Shown piece after piece: positions 45,567-55,496 of a stretch of 64,000 nt of DNA (positions are counted from its first letter, which is position 1; every line of letters begins with the position of its first letter). Source of the DNA: Crocinitomicaceae bacterium (GTDB taxonomy: Bacteria > Bacteroidota > Bacteroidia > Flavobacteriales_D > Crocinitomicaceae); assembly GCA_017984635.1 (NCBI GenBank), contig JAGNZC010000003.1:1-64000 (forward strand). Direction: 5' to 3'. Below the pieces are notes generated by a model. The model searched no databases, was not told the origin of the DNA, and was given only the letters and a program-made list of their open reading frames with translations. The translations under genes were made by a program, and so were the position numbers.

Positions 45567-46346
45567 TTAATTTGGTATAATAATTTGTTTAGTGCTTTTG
45601 GTGCGAACTGAAAAATAACCAAAGCAATCTTCTGAAAAATTTGTAACAGGATTGGCAGGTGTTGCTCCTCTGTTATTTTGATTTAAAGTAAATAAATACT
45701 TATAAATTTCTGGCTGAATCATAAACATCTCAACTTTTATGGTGTCTCCCTTTTTTATTTTTCTACTTAAAATAGGTTGTTGCATTAATTTCCCATCAGA
45801 TATTTGATCGTCTTGTATGTTGTTTCCGTTTAATTTTTCTCCATTTTGGTAGAGAGTAAAACTATAATAATTGTATTCATTTGCAATATCTAAACGTTCT
45901 GGAATCAATCCAATCACACTGTTAAAACTTGTTCCGATACTAAAAGATGTAAGTTTAGTTAATTCAACAAAATGAGGAACTTTACTTGTAGCGATAAATT
46001 CTTTGTTTTCAGCAGCCACTTTTAAAGTATAGATTCTTGCAGAATCTAACTGGTAATTAGTAGTTTCATATTTCCCAGGACTTGTTAAGTGCAATTGTTC
46101 TTGATTTCCTAAATCATCTATAATTGTAACAACTGCATTATCAATTGTAGGATTTGCAATGCCTTCATAGATGTTCAATGTTTTAGTTATCATAACTGTA
46201 TGAATTGAATCACCAAGCGTGAATAATGCTTCTATTACAAATTTTGGATCTTGTGAATTTAAATCAACTTTAATTACTTTTTGGCAAGAAATTAAACTAC
46301 TTGTTATGACACTAATCAACAAGAGTATTCTGAAATAATTTTTCAT
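45567..46346 (-). CDS. DUF4249 lipoprotein
   Basis: 259 aa, lipobox LISC (Cys21). The body fits DUF4249, a Bacteroidota family regularly found next to TonB-dependent receptors: FVIEALFTLGDSIHTVMI, DNAVVTIIDDLGNQ, YTLKVAAENKEFIATSKVP. It starts one base after the receptor gene, so the pair is co-transcribed. Probably a surface lipoprotein helping the receptor; substrate unknown. Confidence 0.85.
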   Translation of the reverse strand: MKNYFRILLLISVITSSLISCQKVIKVDLNSQDPKFVIEALFTLGDSIHTVMITKTLNIYEGIANPTIDNAVVTIIDDLGNQEQLHLTSPGKYETTNYQLDSARIYTLKVAAENKEFIATSKVPHFVELTKLTSFSIGTSFNSVIGLIPERLDIANEYNYYSFTLYQNGEKLNGNNIQDDQISDGKLMQQPILSRKIKKGDTIKVEMFMIQPEIYKYLFTLNQNNRGATPANPVTNFSEDCFGYFSVRTKSTKQIIIPN

Positions 46347-46347
46347 T

Positions 46348-48672
46348 TTATTTAAATTTAAAATTGTAAGTAATCGATGGGACTAATCTAAACAAGGAAG
46401 TCTGAACGGCATCTGTCACTGCAGGATTGTCTTCATTTTGTTCAAAACGAATGGAATATGCATTTTCTCTAGCATACACATTGTAGATTGAAAAGGTCCA
46501 GCTGCTTTCGTATTTAGCAGTGTTTTTTCGCATCCAAGTTAATCCAATATCCATTCGGTGATAGTTCGGCATTCTGTATCCGTTTCGTTCCGTGTAGGTA
46601 AAATAAGTTTGACCATTTAATTCATATTTTCCTGTCGGAAACGTTACAGCATTTCCAGTATAGAAAACAAATAATCCAGAAATAGATAATTTGGGTGTTA
46701 ATTCATAAATCGCTACTACAGATAAATCATGTGTTCGATCTTGTTTCGCGGCATACCAATTGTTATCATTGATTCCATTAATTTTTCGCTCAGATCTGGA
46801 AAGTGTATATCCAATCCAACCTGTTAATTTTCCAGTTTTCTTTTTAATCACAAATTCTAAACCATACGCTCTTCCAATTCCTTTCAATAATTCACCTTCA
46901 ATAAGATCATTAGATTGTAAATCAGCACCATTTCGGTAGTCAATTTGATTTTGCATGTCTTTATAATACGTTTCAATGTTCATCTCGTACGTATTTTCTT
47001 TGAAATTTTTAAACCAGCCAATAGAGATTTGATCCGCAATTTCAGGTTGTGTATTTATACTTGATGGAATCCATAAATCTGTTGGAGAGCTTGTTGTTGT
47101 GTTAGAAATTAAGTGCAAATACTGTGCGTTTCTTGAGTATGCAACTTTAATCGAAGCAGTTTTAGAATAAACATAACTCATCGAAACACGTGGTTCTAAA
47201 ACAGGATAATTTTTGACAAATGAATTATCTTTAAAAGTTGTAGTGTCGGTTACAGAACCAGAAGTATTGTAGGTATATACGTTTTCTCCGTTGCCAAGCA
47301 TAGAGAATGCACTTCCTCTTAAGCCATAACTAATGGTTAATTTTTCAGTTGCATTCCAATCATTGGTTATATACAATGCTGATTCTAATGATTTGTTAGG
47401 TGTTAACCTTACTAGATTAATAAATGATGATTCAGCGGCATCTACTTGACCAGGAATAATACTGTGTCGAATAACATTGACACCAAATTTCACTTTATTC
47501 CGAGTATTAGCAAAATATTGATATTCATGTTTTAGATTGATGTCGTTAATGGACGAAGTGACCGAAAAACTTAAATCAGCATTGCTAATGGCAATTTTGT
47601 AATCGTATGAACTTACAATGAATGACGTGTTAGAGAACCATTTTCCATTGATAATTCTGTTCCAACGAATTGTACCCGTCGCATTTCCCCAGTCGATCCC
47701 AAACTGCGTGCCAACACCAAGTTTATCACGGCCAAAATAACCAGACAAAAACAATCGGTTTTTATCATTTAATCGGTAATTTAATTTTGCATTTAAGTCA
47801 TAAAAATAAAGTGAATTCCCTTTAAATTCATCTGATAAGCCAAGAAAAACATCGGCGTAGGTTCTTCTTCCTGAAATTAAAAAAGAAGCTTTGTCTTTAA
47901 CAATCGGACCTTCCACATTTAATCGAGAAGCAATTAATCCAATTCCACCACTTACATTGTAACGATTGCTATTTCCTTCGTTCATTTTTATATCTAGAAC
48001 AGAAGAAAGGCGTCCTCCGAAATTAGCTGTTTGATTTCCTTTGTATAAAACAGCATCTTTGATCGCATCAGAATTAAACGTAGAAAAGAAGCCGAGTAGG
48101 TGAGAGGCATTGTAAACAGGTGCTTCATCTAATAAAATTAAATTTTGATCTGCTGAACCACCACGTACATAAAATCCAGAATTTCCTTCCCCGGCACTTT
48201 TAACACCTGGCAATAATTGCATAGTTTTTACAATATCTTTTTCACCAAATATTACAGGTATTTTTGCGATTGCATTCGGGTTTAAACGTTCAACACCCAT
48301 TAACGGATCTGTAATATTTTGGTCAAGTTTTTTTGCAGTAACTTTTACTTCGTTCAACGTTTTGTATTTATCTGATAGAGAAACCAACTGAATGTTTATA
48401 CGTTTGTTTTCAGATAAATCAACTGTCATTTCTTTTGCAAGATACCCAATAACTGAATAAGAAATCGTGTAATTTCCTTTCGGAAGGGAGATGGAATAAA
48501 AACCATATTCATTGGTGCGAACACCATTGTTTGTTCCTATTATTTTTACTGTTGCATCAATGATTTCTTCTCCTTTTAATGAGTCGGATATGGTTCCACT
48601 TAATGAGAATTTTGTTTGAGACCAAGATATAAATGTGGTTAAACTAAAGAGTGTGATTAAAAGTATTTTCAT
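46348..48672 (-). CDS. TonB-dependent receptor with carboxypeptidase-like domain
   Basis: 774 aa: signal peptide (SWSQ), N-terminal CarboxypepD_reg-like domain (SGTISDSLKGEEIIDATVKI, about 25-110), plug domain (MQLLPGVKSAGEGNSGFYVRGG, LILLDEAPVYNASHL) and a barrel ending in YNFKFK with the terminal aromatic residue. Partnered by the DUF4249 lipoprotein. Not a SusC: no SusD is present. Substrate unknown. Confidence 0.92.
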   Translation of the reverse strand: MKILLITLFSLTTFISWSQTKFSLSGTISDSLKGEEIIDATVKIIGTNNGVRTNEYGFYSISLPKGNYTISYSVIGYLAKEMTVDLSENKRINIQLVSLSDKYKTLNEVKVTAKKLDQNITDPLMGVERLNPNAIAKIPVIFGEKDIVKTMQLLPGVKSAGEGNSGFYVRGGSADQNLILLDEAPVYNASHLLGFFSTFNSDAIKDAVLYKGNQTANFGGRLSSVLDIKMNEGNSNRYNVSGGIGLIASRLNVEGPIVKDKASFLISGRRTYADVFLGLSDEFKGNSLYFYDLNAKLNYRLNDKNRLFLSGYFGRDKLGVGTQFGIDWGNATGTIRWNRIINGKWFSNTSFIVSSYDYKIAISNADLSFSVTSSINDINLKHEYQYFANTRNKVKFGVNVIRHSIIPGQVDAAESSFINLVRLTPNKSLESALYITNDWNATEKLTISYGLRGSAFSMLGNGENVYTYNTSGSVTDTTTFKDNSFVKNYPVLEPRVSMSYVYSKTASIKVAYSRNAQYLHLISNTTTSSPTDLWIPSSINTQPEIADQISIGWFKNFKENTYEMNIETYYKDMQNQIDYRNGADLQSNDLIEGELLKGIGRAYGLEFVIKKKTGKLTGWIGYTLSRSERKINGINDNNWYAAKQDRTHDLSVVAIYELTPKLSISGLFVFYTGNAVTFPTGKYELNGQTYFTYTERNGYRMPNYHRMDIGLTWMRKNTAKYESSWTFSIYNVYARENAYSIRFEQNEDNPAVTDAVQTSLFRLVPSITYNFKFK

Positions 48673-48747
48673 GTATTGTTTATTTCATTGCAAAAATCGT
48701 AAATCATTTTCACATATAAACAATTAAAAATGTTAAAGGTTTAAAAA

Positions 48748-49830
48748 TTAAAAGGTTTCTTGTCCTTTTAATTTCTCAGCATTCTCAGCCATTTTTAACG
48801 AATCAATCATTTCTTTCATATCACCGTTCATAAATGCACTTAAATTGTACATTGTTTTATTGATTCGATGATCCGTAATTCTTCCTTGTGGATAATTATA
48901 GGTTCTGATTTTTGCAGATCGGTCACCGGTAGAAACCAATGTTTTGCGATGAGCAGCGCGTTCGTTATGCAATCGATCTAATTCAGCTTGGTATAATCGT
49001 GAACGCAATACAGAAATGGCCTTTTCTAAGTTTTTGTGCTGGGAACGACCGTCTTGACATTCAACAACAACTCCGGTAGGAATGTGCGTTAAACGAATGG
49101 CTGATTCTGTTTTATTAATGTGCTGACCTCCTGCTCCTGATGCTCTAAACGTATCTTTACGCACATCGTTCATGTCAAGGTTGAAATCCACTTCTTCAGC
49201 TTCAGGTAAAACAGCAACTGTTATTGCAGAAGTATGAACGCGACCTTGTGATTCTGTTTCAGGAACACGCTGAACGCGGTGAACACCCGATTCAAATTTC
49301 AACATTCCATACAAGCCCAAACCTGTAATTTCCATTGAAATCTCTTTGTAACCTTTAATAGTTCCTTCCGATGAATTAAGGATTTCATATTGCCATCCCA
49401 TTTCTTTGAAAAACATCGTGTACATTCTAAAACAATCTTCTACGAAAATACACGCTTCATCTCCTCCTGTACCTGCACGCAATTCCATGATGGCATTTTT
49501 ATCATCTTCCGGATCTTTTGGAATCAATAAAAGCTTGATGTCTTCTTCCATTGTTGGACGAACTTGTTCTAACTCATCGATTTCCATTTTAGCCATCTCA
49601 CGCATTTCTGGATCGGTTTCGCTTTCCAATAATTGTTTTGCACTGGCAATGTTGCCTACTAAATTTTTGTAGTTTTTGTAAACAGCATCAATTTCTTCTA
49701 AATCACGGTATTCTTTATTCAATTTCACATAGCGTTCCATGTTTGAAATGATCTCAGGATCAGTAATCATGGTCCCAACTTCGATAAATCGAAAATGGAT
49801 AGCTTCTAATTTGGATAATAAATCACTCAT
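48748..49830 (-). CDS. prfA: peptide chain release factor 1
   Basis: Recognises UAA and UAG. Carries the GGQ catalytic loop (ASGAGGQHINKTESAIRLTH) and the PxT codon-recognition tripeptide as PET in RVPETESQGRVHTS. 360 aa. It follows purM by 26 bases. Confidence 0.97.
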   Translation of the reverse strand: MSDLLSKLEAIHFRFIEVGTMITDPEIISNMERYVKLNKEYRDLEEIDAVYKNYKNLVGNIASAKQLLESETDPEMREMAKMEIDELEQVRPTMEEDIKLLLIPKDPEDDKNAIMELRAGTGGDEACIFVEDCFRMYTMFFKEMGWQYEILNSSEGTIKGYKEISMEITGLGLYGMLKFESGVHRVQRVPETESQGRVHTSAITVAVLPEAEEVDFNLDMNDVRKDTFRASGAGGQHINKTESAIRLTHIPTGVVVECQDGRSQHKNLEKAISVLRSRLYQAELDRLHNERAAHRKTLVSTGDRSAKIRTYNYPQGRITDHRINKTMYNLSAFMNGDMKEMIDSLKMAENAEKLKGQETF

Positions 49831-49856
49831 TTATACTAAGATTGAATGCTTTTTAT

Positions 49857-51026
49857 TTAATAATTGAATGTTCCGTATGGAGATTCAATTGTTAATTTTT
49901 TTCCGTCATTGCTTTTTTCAACGCGACCTACTATTTGAGCATCGATGTTGAACGATTTAGAAATAGTAATTATTTCTTCTGCTATAGAAGGATTGACATA
50001 AATTTCCATACGGTGACCCATATTGAAAACTTTATACATTTCTTTCCATTCTGTTTTGGATTCTTCTTGAATCAATTGAAACAAAGGAGGAATTGGAAAT
50101 AAATTATCTTTGATGATGTGAACGTCGTTTACGAAGTGAAGTACTTTCGTTTGAGCTCCTCCAGAACAATGAACCATTCCGTGAATTTCACTTCTGTGTA
50201 GATCTAAAATTGCTTTAATAACTGGAGCATACGTTCTTGTTGGTGAAAGAACGAGTTGGCCAGCATTGATTGGAGAACCTTCCACAGCGTCTGTTAAGTT
50301 TTTAGTCCCAGAAAAAACTAACTCTTCCGGCACACTAGGATCATAACTTTCAGGGAATTCTTGTGCAATGGATTTATTGAATACATCGTGTCGAGCTGAT
50401 GTTAAACCATTGCTTCCCATTCCACCGTTGTATCCAGTTTCATAGGTCGCTTGACCAAATGAAGCCAAACCAACAATCACATCGCCTTCTTGAATGGTGT
50501 GATTTGAGATCACATTGCTTCTTTTCATGCGACAAACTACGGTTGAATCAACGATAATTGTTCGAACTAAATCACCAACATCTGCTGTTTCACCACCCGT
50601 AGAGTGAATGCCAATTCCTTGTTCTCGTAAAGTAGCTAACAATTCTTCTGTACCATTTATTATAGCTGCAATAACGTCTCCAGGAATTACATTTTTATTA
50701 CGGCCAATTGTAGAGGACAACAAAATTTTATCGGTAGCACCCACACATAATAAATCATCAATATTCATGATTAAAGCATCTTGAGCGATGCCTTTCCAAA
50801 CTGAAATATCACCCGTTTTTTTCCAATAAGTGTAAGCTAAAGATGATTTTGTTCCAGCGCCATCAGCATGCATAACGATGCAATAATCTTCATCACCTGA
50901 CAAGTAATCGGGAACGATTTTACAAAAAGCTTGAGGAAACAAACCTTTGTCCACATTTTTAATTGCATTGTGAACATCTTCTTTTCCTGCAGAAACACCA
51001 CGGAGATTGTAACGAGTATCAGCCAT
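49857..51026 (-). CDS. purM: phosphoribosylformylglycinamidine cyclo-ligase (AIR synthase)
   Basis: Fifth step of purine synthesis. The AIR-synthase fold is shown by GVSAGKEDV, VMHADGAGTKS, NIDDLLCVGATDKIL, THSTGGETADV-like IHSTGGETADVGD and VGLASFGQATYETG. At 389 aa it is the long form found in Bacteroidota. Own promoter. The neighbour prfA is probably co-transcribed. Confidence 0.93.
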   Translation of the reverse strand: MADTRYNLRGVSAGKEDVHNAIKNVDKGLFPQAFCKIVPDYLSGDEDYCIVMHADGAGTKSSLAYTYWKKTGDISVWKGIAQDALIMNIDDLLCVGATDKILLSSTIGRNKNVIPGDVIAAIINGTEELLATLREQGIGIHSTGGETADVGDLVRTIIVDSTVVCRMKRSNVISNHTIQEGDVIVGLASFGQATYETGYNGGMGSNGLTSARHDVFNKSIAQEFPESYDPSVPEELVFSGTKNLTDAVEGSPINAGQLVLSPTRTYAPVIKAILDLHRSEIHGMVHCSGGAQTKVLHFVNDVHIIKDNLFPIPPLFQLIQEESKTEWKEMYKVFNMGHRMEIYVNPSIAEEIITISKSFNIDAQIVGRVEKSNDGKKLTIESPYGTFNY

Positions 51027-51043
51027 AAATATTAATTAAAGTG

Positions 51044-51051
51044 CAAATTTA
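51044..51051 (-). promoter_or_regulatory. -7 promoter box for purM-prfA
   Basis: Minus strand TAAATTTG, exact match, 17 bases before the ATG; a TTTG 15 bases further upstream is closer than the usual 17-23. Confidence 0.55.
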
Positions 51052-51075
51052 AGGAATAATTGGGAACAAAAGTTA

Positions 51076-51522
51076 TTAGACTACAGTCGCTTTACTAACG
51101 TTGCGGTACAAGTATGAATTAAAAATATGTCTTCTAGCAAAACGAGCTAAAGTAGGCGAACTGTTTAATTTGTTGTACACATTTTTCTGTACACCAAAGT
51201 ATTCATACGTACTTCCATTTTGAAACGTAACTTTTAAAGTTAACCCTTTGTATTGGTAATCTTCTATTGCATTGGCCGTTATCGTTTCTGTGTATTCTGC
51301 CAACGTTTGTTCATGTGTTTCAGGAGCGATTGAAACCAAAAAATGATATGCATCAATGATTGATTTACTTTTGATTTCAGCTTCCTTTAATTTTGGATCG
51401 CCCTCTTGAAATTTATCAGGATGCCATTCCTTTACTAATTTTCGGTATTTTGCTTTTAATGTGTTTAAATCTGCTGTTTGATCTACATCAAATAATTTTC
51501 TGTATTCAATAATTCTTTTCAT
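51076..51522 (-). CDS. J-domain protein fused to KTSC domain
   Basis: 148 aa. Residues 1-65 form a DnaJ domain with the diagnostic HPD at 34-36 (KEWHPDKFQ). Residues 85-145 match the KTSC domain, first named from lysyl-tRNA synthetase tails: VTFQNGSTYEYFGVQKNVYN and HIFNSYLYRN. The J-domain would stimulate an Hsp70; the KTSC part probably binds RNA or protein. Own gene, 49 bases upstream of purM. Confidence 0.85.
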   Translation of the reverse strand: MKRIIEYRKLFDVDQTADLNTLKAKYRKLVKEWHPDKFQEGDPKLKEAEIKSKSIIDAYHFLVSIAPETHEQTLAEYTETITANAIEDYQYKGLTLKVTFQNGSTYEYFGVQKNVYNKLNSSPTLARFARRHIFNSYLYRNVSKATVV

Positions 51523-51666
51523 TTTGAAAGGTTTTTTTGTTGAAATTAAAAACTAACAAAGATTTAGTTGGCACATTAAAGCGATAAAAACCTTGTGAAT
51601 TTTATTGTTTTGGGTGCAAAAGTACACAATTTTTCATGAAGTTTTTGAAACAAAATCGTTTAGATT

Positions 51667-52947
51667 TTAATTTGAAGCGGAACCGGATGCCACAGGTATG
51701 ATTACGATGAAAGTACTACCAACATTTTCAGAGGATACAACTTCAATTTTTCCTTTTAATTGTTGAACGATGTGTTGCACAAGTGCCAAACCAATTCCTG
51801 AGCCATCTATACTGGATCCTTGGTGTTCAAATTTTACAAAACGGTCAAAAATCTTCGTCAAGTTTTCTTTTTTAATTCCGATACCAGAATCTATTACTGA
51901 AATCTCCAACGATTCATTCTTTAATTCAGCCGTAATTTTAATTTCACCTTGTTCCGTGAATTTGATTGCATTTGTAAGTAAGCTTGTTACAACTTGAGTT
52001 ATTCGGCGAAGATCAGAAATAATGGTTTTGTTAGGAGATAAATTGGTAAACGTGACCGATAGATTTGAGCGAGAGTATTTTTTTTGTTCACTTAGGGCAA
52101 TTGGGCTTAATACTACAAAAAGATGCTCAATAGAAAACGACTGCTGCATCAGTTGGAATTCAGCCGTTTCAATTTTTGACAATTCAATGATATCATTTAT
52201 TAATTTCAATAAATTATCACTACTGTTTTGAATGATCTCAACGTATTGTGCGCGTGTTTCTTGATCTTTTTCATCTTCAATCAAACTAGAAAAACCAACA
52301 ATTGCATTCATTGGCGTTCGGATTTCATGTGACATAGTAGATAAAAATGCCGTTTTTAATTGATCGGAGCGTATTGCTTTTTCTTTTTGAGTAATAAAGT
52401 CGCGTTTGATTATATACAATAGGAAAATCAATAATGTAGAATACAAAAAGAAACTTAAATAGATGTCCCACATTCGTTTGTCAGGTGAAGGATAATTAAA
52501 CAGAAAACGAGGAGCCGTATAATCGATGTAAAATAAAACGACTATGTTTAAAAAGTAAATGGATAGTAAAATGAACAAGGATTTCCCGTGCCAAACCCAA
52601 AGTACTAATGCGCCAAAAGCAAAAATGAAAAACAAGACAGGGCCATTTGACAAGTATTTCACATACCACGTAATGTCTAAAAAAGCAATGCCAATGGTTG
52701 TTAAAATGAGTTTTGGCCAAAATAGATAGTTGGTATAGCGCAAAACAAAGTACAAAACCATCATAATCACAGAACTTGTACTTGACATGATGAAAGGTTG
52801 AATTCTAAAACCATTTATCAAATGAACAACAGATAATATAAATAAAAAGAAAGTAGCCGTCAAACAAGTAATCATAATGAAATAGCGCTCGCTATCCATA
52901 TTTTCTTTATCGCCAAAAAAGAATCTGATAAGTGTGTTTGGTTTCAT
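51667..52947 (-). CDS. histidine kinase with multi-helix membrane sensor
   Basis: 426 aa. Six hydrophobic helices (about 25-180) form a membrane-embedded sensor; the kinase core has the phospho-acceptor His in STMSHEIRTPMNAIVGF and an ATP-binding domain (NAIKFTEQGEI, DSGIGIKKENL, GSGIGLALV). No receiver domain is attached. It lies 29 bases after a second kinase gene in the same direction; no response regulator is nearby. Confidence 0.92.
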   Translation of the reverse strand: MKPNTLIRFFFGDKENMDSERYFIMITCLTATFFLFILSVVHLINGFRIQPFIMSSTSSVIMMVLYFVLRYTNYLFWPKLILTTIGIAFLDITWYVKYLSNGPVLFFIFAFGALVLWVWHGKSLFILLSIYFLNIVVLFYIDYTAPRFLFNYPSPDKRMWDIYLSFFLYSTLLIFLLYIIKRDFITQKEKAIRSDQLKTAFLSTMSHEIRTPMNAIVGFSSLIEDEKDQETRAQYVEIIQNSSDNLLKLINDIIELSKIETAEFQLMQQSFSIEHLFVVLSPIALSEQKKYSRSNLSVTFTNLSPNKTIISDLRRITQVVTSLLTNAIKFTEQGEIKITAELKNESLEISVIDSGIGIKKENLTKIFDRFVKFEHQGSSIDGSGIGLALVQHIVQQLKGKIEVVSSENVGSTFIVIIPVASGSASN

Positions 52948-52976
52948 TACTTTTAGATTTTGCTTAAAATTACTGT

Positions 52977-54317
52977 TTATTGCGGAATTTTAATAGTGAA
53001 AGTAGTCCCATTTAATTTTGAACTTTCACACACGATTTTACCTCCATGAGCTTCTACGATTAGTTTTACATAAAACAAACCTAAGCCAAATCCTTTTACA
53101 TTGTGAAGGTTTCCAGTTGGTACACGGTAAAATTTATCAAAAATCAGCTTCACATCTTCTTTTTTAATGCCAATTCCATTATCAGAAAAAGTGAATTCAA
53201 GTTGATTATCAATTGTTTTTGTGCTAATTGTGATGTGCGGTATCTTGTCGCAATATTTGATAGCATTATCAATCAAGTTATAAATAACATTCGTGAAATG
53301 TATTGGATCGGCGAAAAGAATATGGTTTTCCGCATTTAAGCACAACTCAATATTTCCTTCTTTTTCCAATTGATTGAATAGAAAATTGTCTTTGATTTCA
53401 AGCAGCATCGTATCAAGCTGAAGTTGTTCTTTTTTCAAAACCAATGGCTCTGTATCCAGTTTTGCAACATTTAGCACCCGTTCAACTTGGTTTTCCAGGC
53501 GTTTATTTTCTTTGTAAATGATGGAGGCGTAACGTTGTAATTTTTCAGGATCGTTGGTGAAATCGGAACGTAATAGCATTTCACTTGACAAGCCGATGGT
53601 TGAAATAGGCGTTTTTAATTCATGCGTCATGTTGTTGATGAAATCAGTTTTCACATCCGAAAGGCGCTTTTGACGGTAAATAATGGTAATCGTGTAGGTG
53701 AAAAAGATAAACACTAACAAAACAATGATGGAAATATAAATCCAAGGTGAAATCAATTCAGAAGGCTTTTCAATAAATTCAGATAGCACGTTAGGGAAAA
53801 ATACCGTAAAATAATGGCCATCTTTTTTCCAACTTAATTTAGCAGAAGTGATGCCTGTTAATGTATCAGAAACAGGCGCATACAATGAATCTTTTGTGAA
53901 TTTTATCAGATTTCCAAAAACGATGGAATCACTAAAACAATCGTAAATACCATACTGAAAATCTTGGTGAATGCTGTGGTTGTAAAATTCTCTTTTCAGT
54001 AATGTTTCTAAATAATAAGGATGTAATTCTTCGTTAATATCGACAGTAAAATAATTCGTGCGCACTTGTTTCACAGCGCCATACAAATCGGAACTATCAG
54101 CTTTCATGGTTGAGATTTCTTCCAATGCATTTCGCAAGGCAATGTGTACATCTTCCGAAAACTGCTTTAAGTTCAAGCGTTCTTCTTTTTCTTGGATGGC
54201 AATGTTTGTTTTTTGAATGGCAATGGTTTTACGCATCCAAATCAATTGAACAAAGAGAATACTTGCCAGCGATATTACGCCTAAAAAAACAACAGCGTTT
54301 ATGTTTTTACGAATCAT
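52977..54317 (-). CDS. histidine kinase, paralogue of the kinase at 27.4 kb
   Basis: 446 aa with two membrane helices (about 9-28 and 191-212), periplasmic sensor between them, and a kinase core with NNMTHELKTPIS, NLIDNAIKYC, DNGIGIKKEDV. The block YRVPTGNLHNVKGFGLGL is identical to that of the 27.4-kb kinase, so the two are paralogues, although this one has no response regulator next to it. First gene of the tandem kinase pair. Confidence 0.93.
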   Translation of the reverse strand: MIRKNINAVVFLGVISLASILFVQLIWMRKTIAIQKTNIAIQEKEERLNLKQFSEDVHIALRNALEEISTMKADSSDLYGAVKQVRTNYFTVDINEELHPYYLETLLKREFYNHSIHQDFQYGIYDCFSDSIVFGNLIKFTKDSLYAPVSDTLTGITSAKLSWKKDGHYFTVFFPNVLSEFIEKPSELISPWIYISIIVLLVFIFFTYTITIIYRQKRLSDVKTDFINNMTHELKTPISTIGLSSEMLLRSDFTNDPEKLQRYASIIYKENKRLENQVERVLNVAKLDTEPLVLKKEQLQLDTMLLEIKDNFLFNQLEKEGNIELCLNAENHILFADPIHFTNVIYNLIDNAIKYCDKIPHITISTKTIDNQLEFTFSDNGIGIKKEDVKLIFDKFYRVPTGNLHNVKGFGLGLFYVKLIVEAHGGKIVCESSKLNGTTFTIKIPQ

Positions 54318-54350
54318 TTTTTAATTACTTCTAAGTATAAAGATAAGCAT

Positions 54351-54378
54351 AAAAAAAACCGCAGTCTTACCGCGGTTT
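54351..54378 (-). terminator. intrinsic terminator after the ferredoxin reductase gene
   Basis: On the minus strand AAACCGC/GCGGTTT stem with a 9-base loop, followed by eight T. Confidence 0.88.
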
Positions 54379-54399
54379 AAATTTTATTAAAAGCAAGTC

Positions 54400-55410
54400 T
54401 TAAAATCCTTGAACTCCGTTTACGGTCGTGTATTTCAAAATGTTTTTCTTATCTGGGTGAATGCGCGCAAATGCAGATTGAACCGCCAATGTTCCTTCGT
54501 GGAAACCACACAAAATCAATTTCAATTTGTTTTCATAGGTGTTCACATCGCCGATGGCATAAATTCCTGGGATATTTGTTGAGTAATCTAAGGTATTGAC
54601 TTTGATGGCATTTTTATCTATTTCTAAGCCCCAGTCAGCAATTGGACCCAAACTTGGTTTCAAGCCAAACAATGGAATGAAATGGTCGGTATCGCGAATA
54701 ATTTCGCCGTCTTTTTGATGCGTAATAACTATTTGTTCAACGTTATCCGCTCCTTTGATTCCCGTAACTTCTGCTTCTGTCACCAAAATAATTTCGCCTT
54801 TTCCAGCCATGTCGATTACTTTTTGAACAGAATCTAAATGTCCGCGGAACGAACTACTTCTATGAACCAATACCACTTCTTTTGCGATTTTTTGCTCTGC
54901 TAAATAAATCGACCAATCCAATGCGGAATCACCACCACCTGCAATTACCACGCGTTTATCTTGGTAGAAAGCTGGGTCTTTAATGATGTATTCTACCCCT
55001 TTATCTTCGTAAGCTTCTAAATTTTCAATCGGTGGTTTACGTGGTTCAAATACACCTAATCCACCAGCAATCATTACGATTGGCGCTTCGTGTTTTGTTC
55101 CTTTTACAGTTGTAACAATGAATTTATCTTCTGCCGTTTTCTCAATGGTCATAGCCGCTTCACCCAATGTAAATCCTGGTTTAAAAGGCGCTGCTTGTTC
55201 CATTAAATTATCAATTAATTCACCCGCTAAAACGCTTGGAAATCCTGGGATGTCGTAAATTGGTTTTTTCGGATATATTTCTGAACATTGACCTCCAGCT
55301 TGTGGTAAAGAGTCAATTAAATGACATTTCAATTTTAATAATCCTGCTTCGAAAACGGTAAAAAGTCCAACCGGACCAGCACCAATAATGATAATATCTG
55401 TTTGAATCAT
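54400..55410 (-). CDS. ferredoxin--NADP+ reductase (thioredoxin-reductase-like)
   Basis: 336-aa flavoprotein with FAD motif IIGAGPVGLFT and NADPH motif VVIAGGGDSALDW. The CxxC of thioredoxin reductase is missing, which places it in the YumC/TrxB2-like ferredoxin or flavodoxin reductase group. PQAGGQCSEIYP and YAIGDVNTYENKLKLI are family marks. Monocistronic, followed by a terminator. Confidence 0.93.
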   Translation of the reverse strand: MIQTDIIIIGAGPVGLFTVFEAGLLKLKCHLIDSLPQAGGQCSEIYPKKPIYDIPGFPSVLAGELIDNLMEQAAPFKPGFTLGEAAMTIEKTAEDKFIVTTVKGTKHEAPIVMIAGGLGVFEPRKPPIENLEAYEDKGVEYIIKDPAFYQDKRVVIAGGGDSALDWSIYLAEQKIAKEVVLVHRSSSFRGHLDSVQKVIDMAGKGEIILVTEAEVTGIKGADNVEQIVITHQKDGEIIRDTDHFIPLFGLKPSLGPIADWGLEIDKNAIKVNTLDYSTNIPGIYAIGDVNTYENKLKLILCGFHEGTLAVQSAFARIHPDKKNILKYTTVNGVQGF

Positions 55411-55496
55411 GTTATGTATGTAAAAAACGCTGTAAAGTTAATGATTACTTTAAAAACAACTTTAGGGATAAAATGTTCTTTTGAACGATTAAAAGT

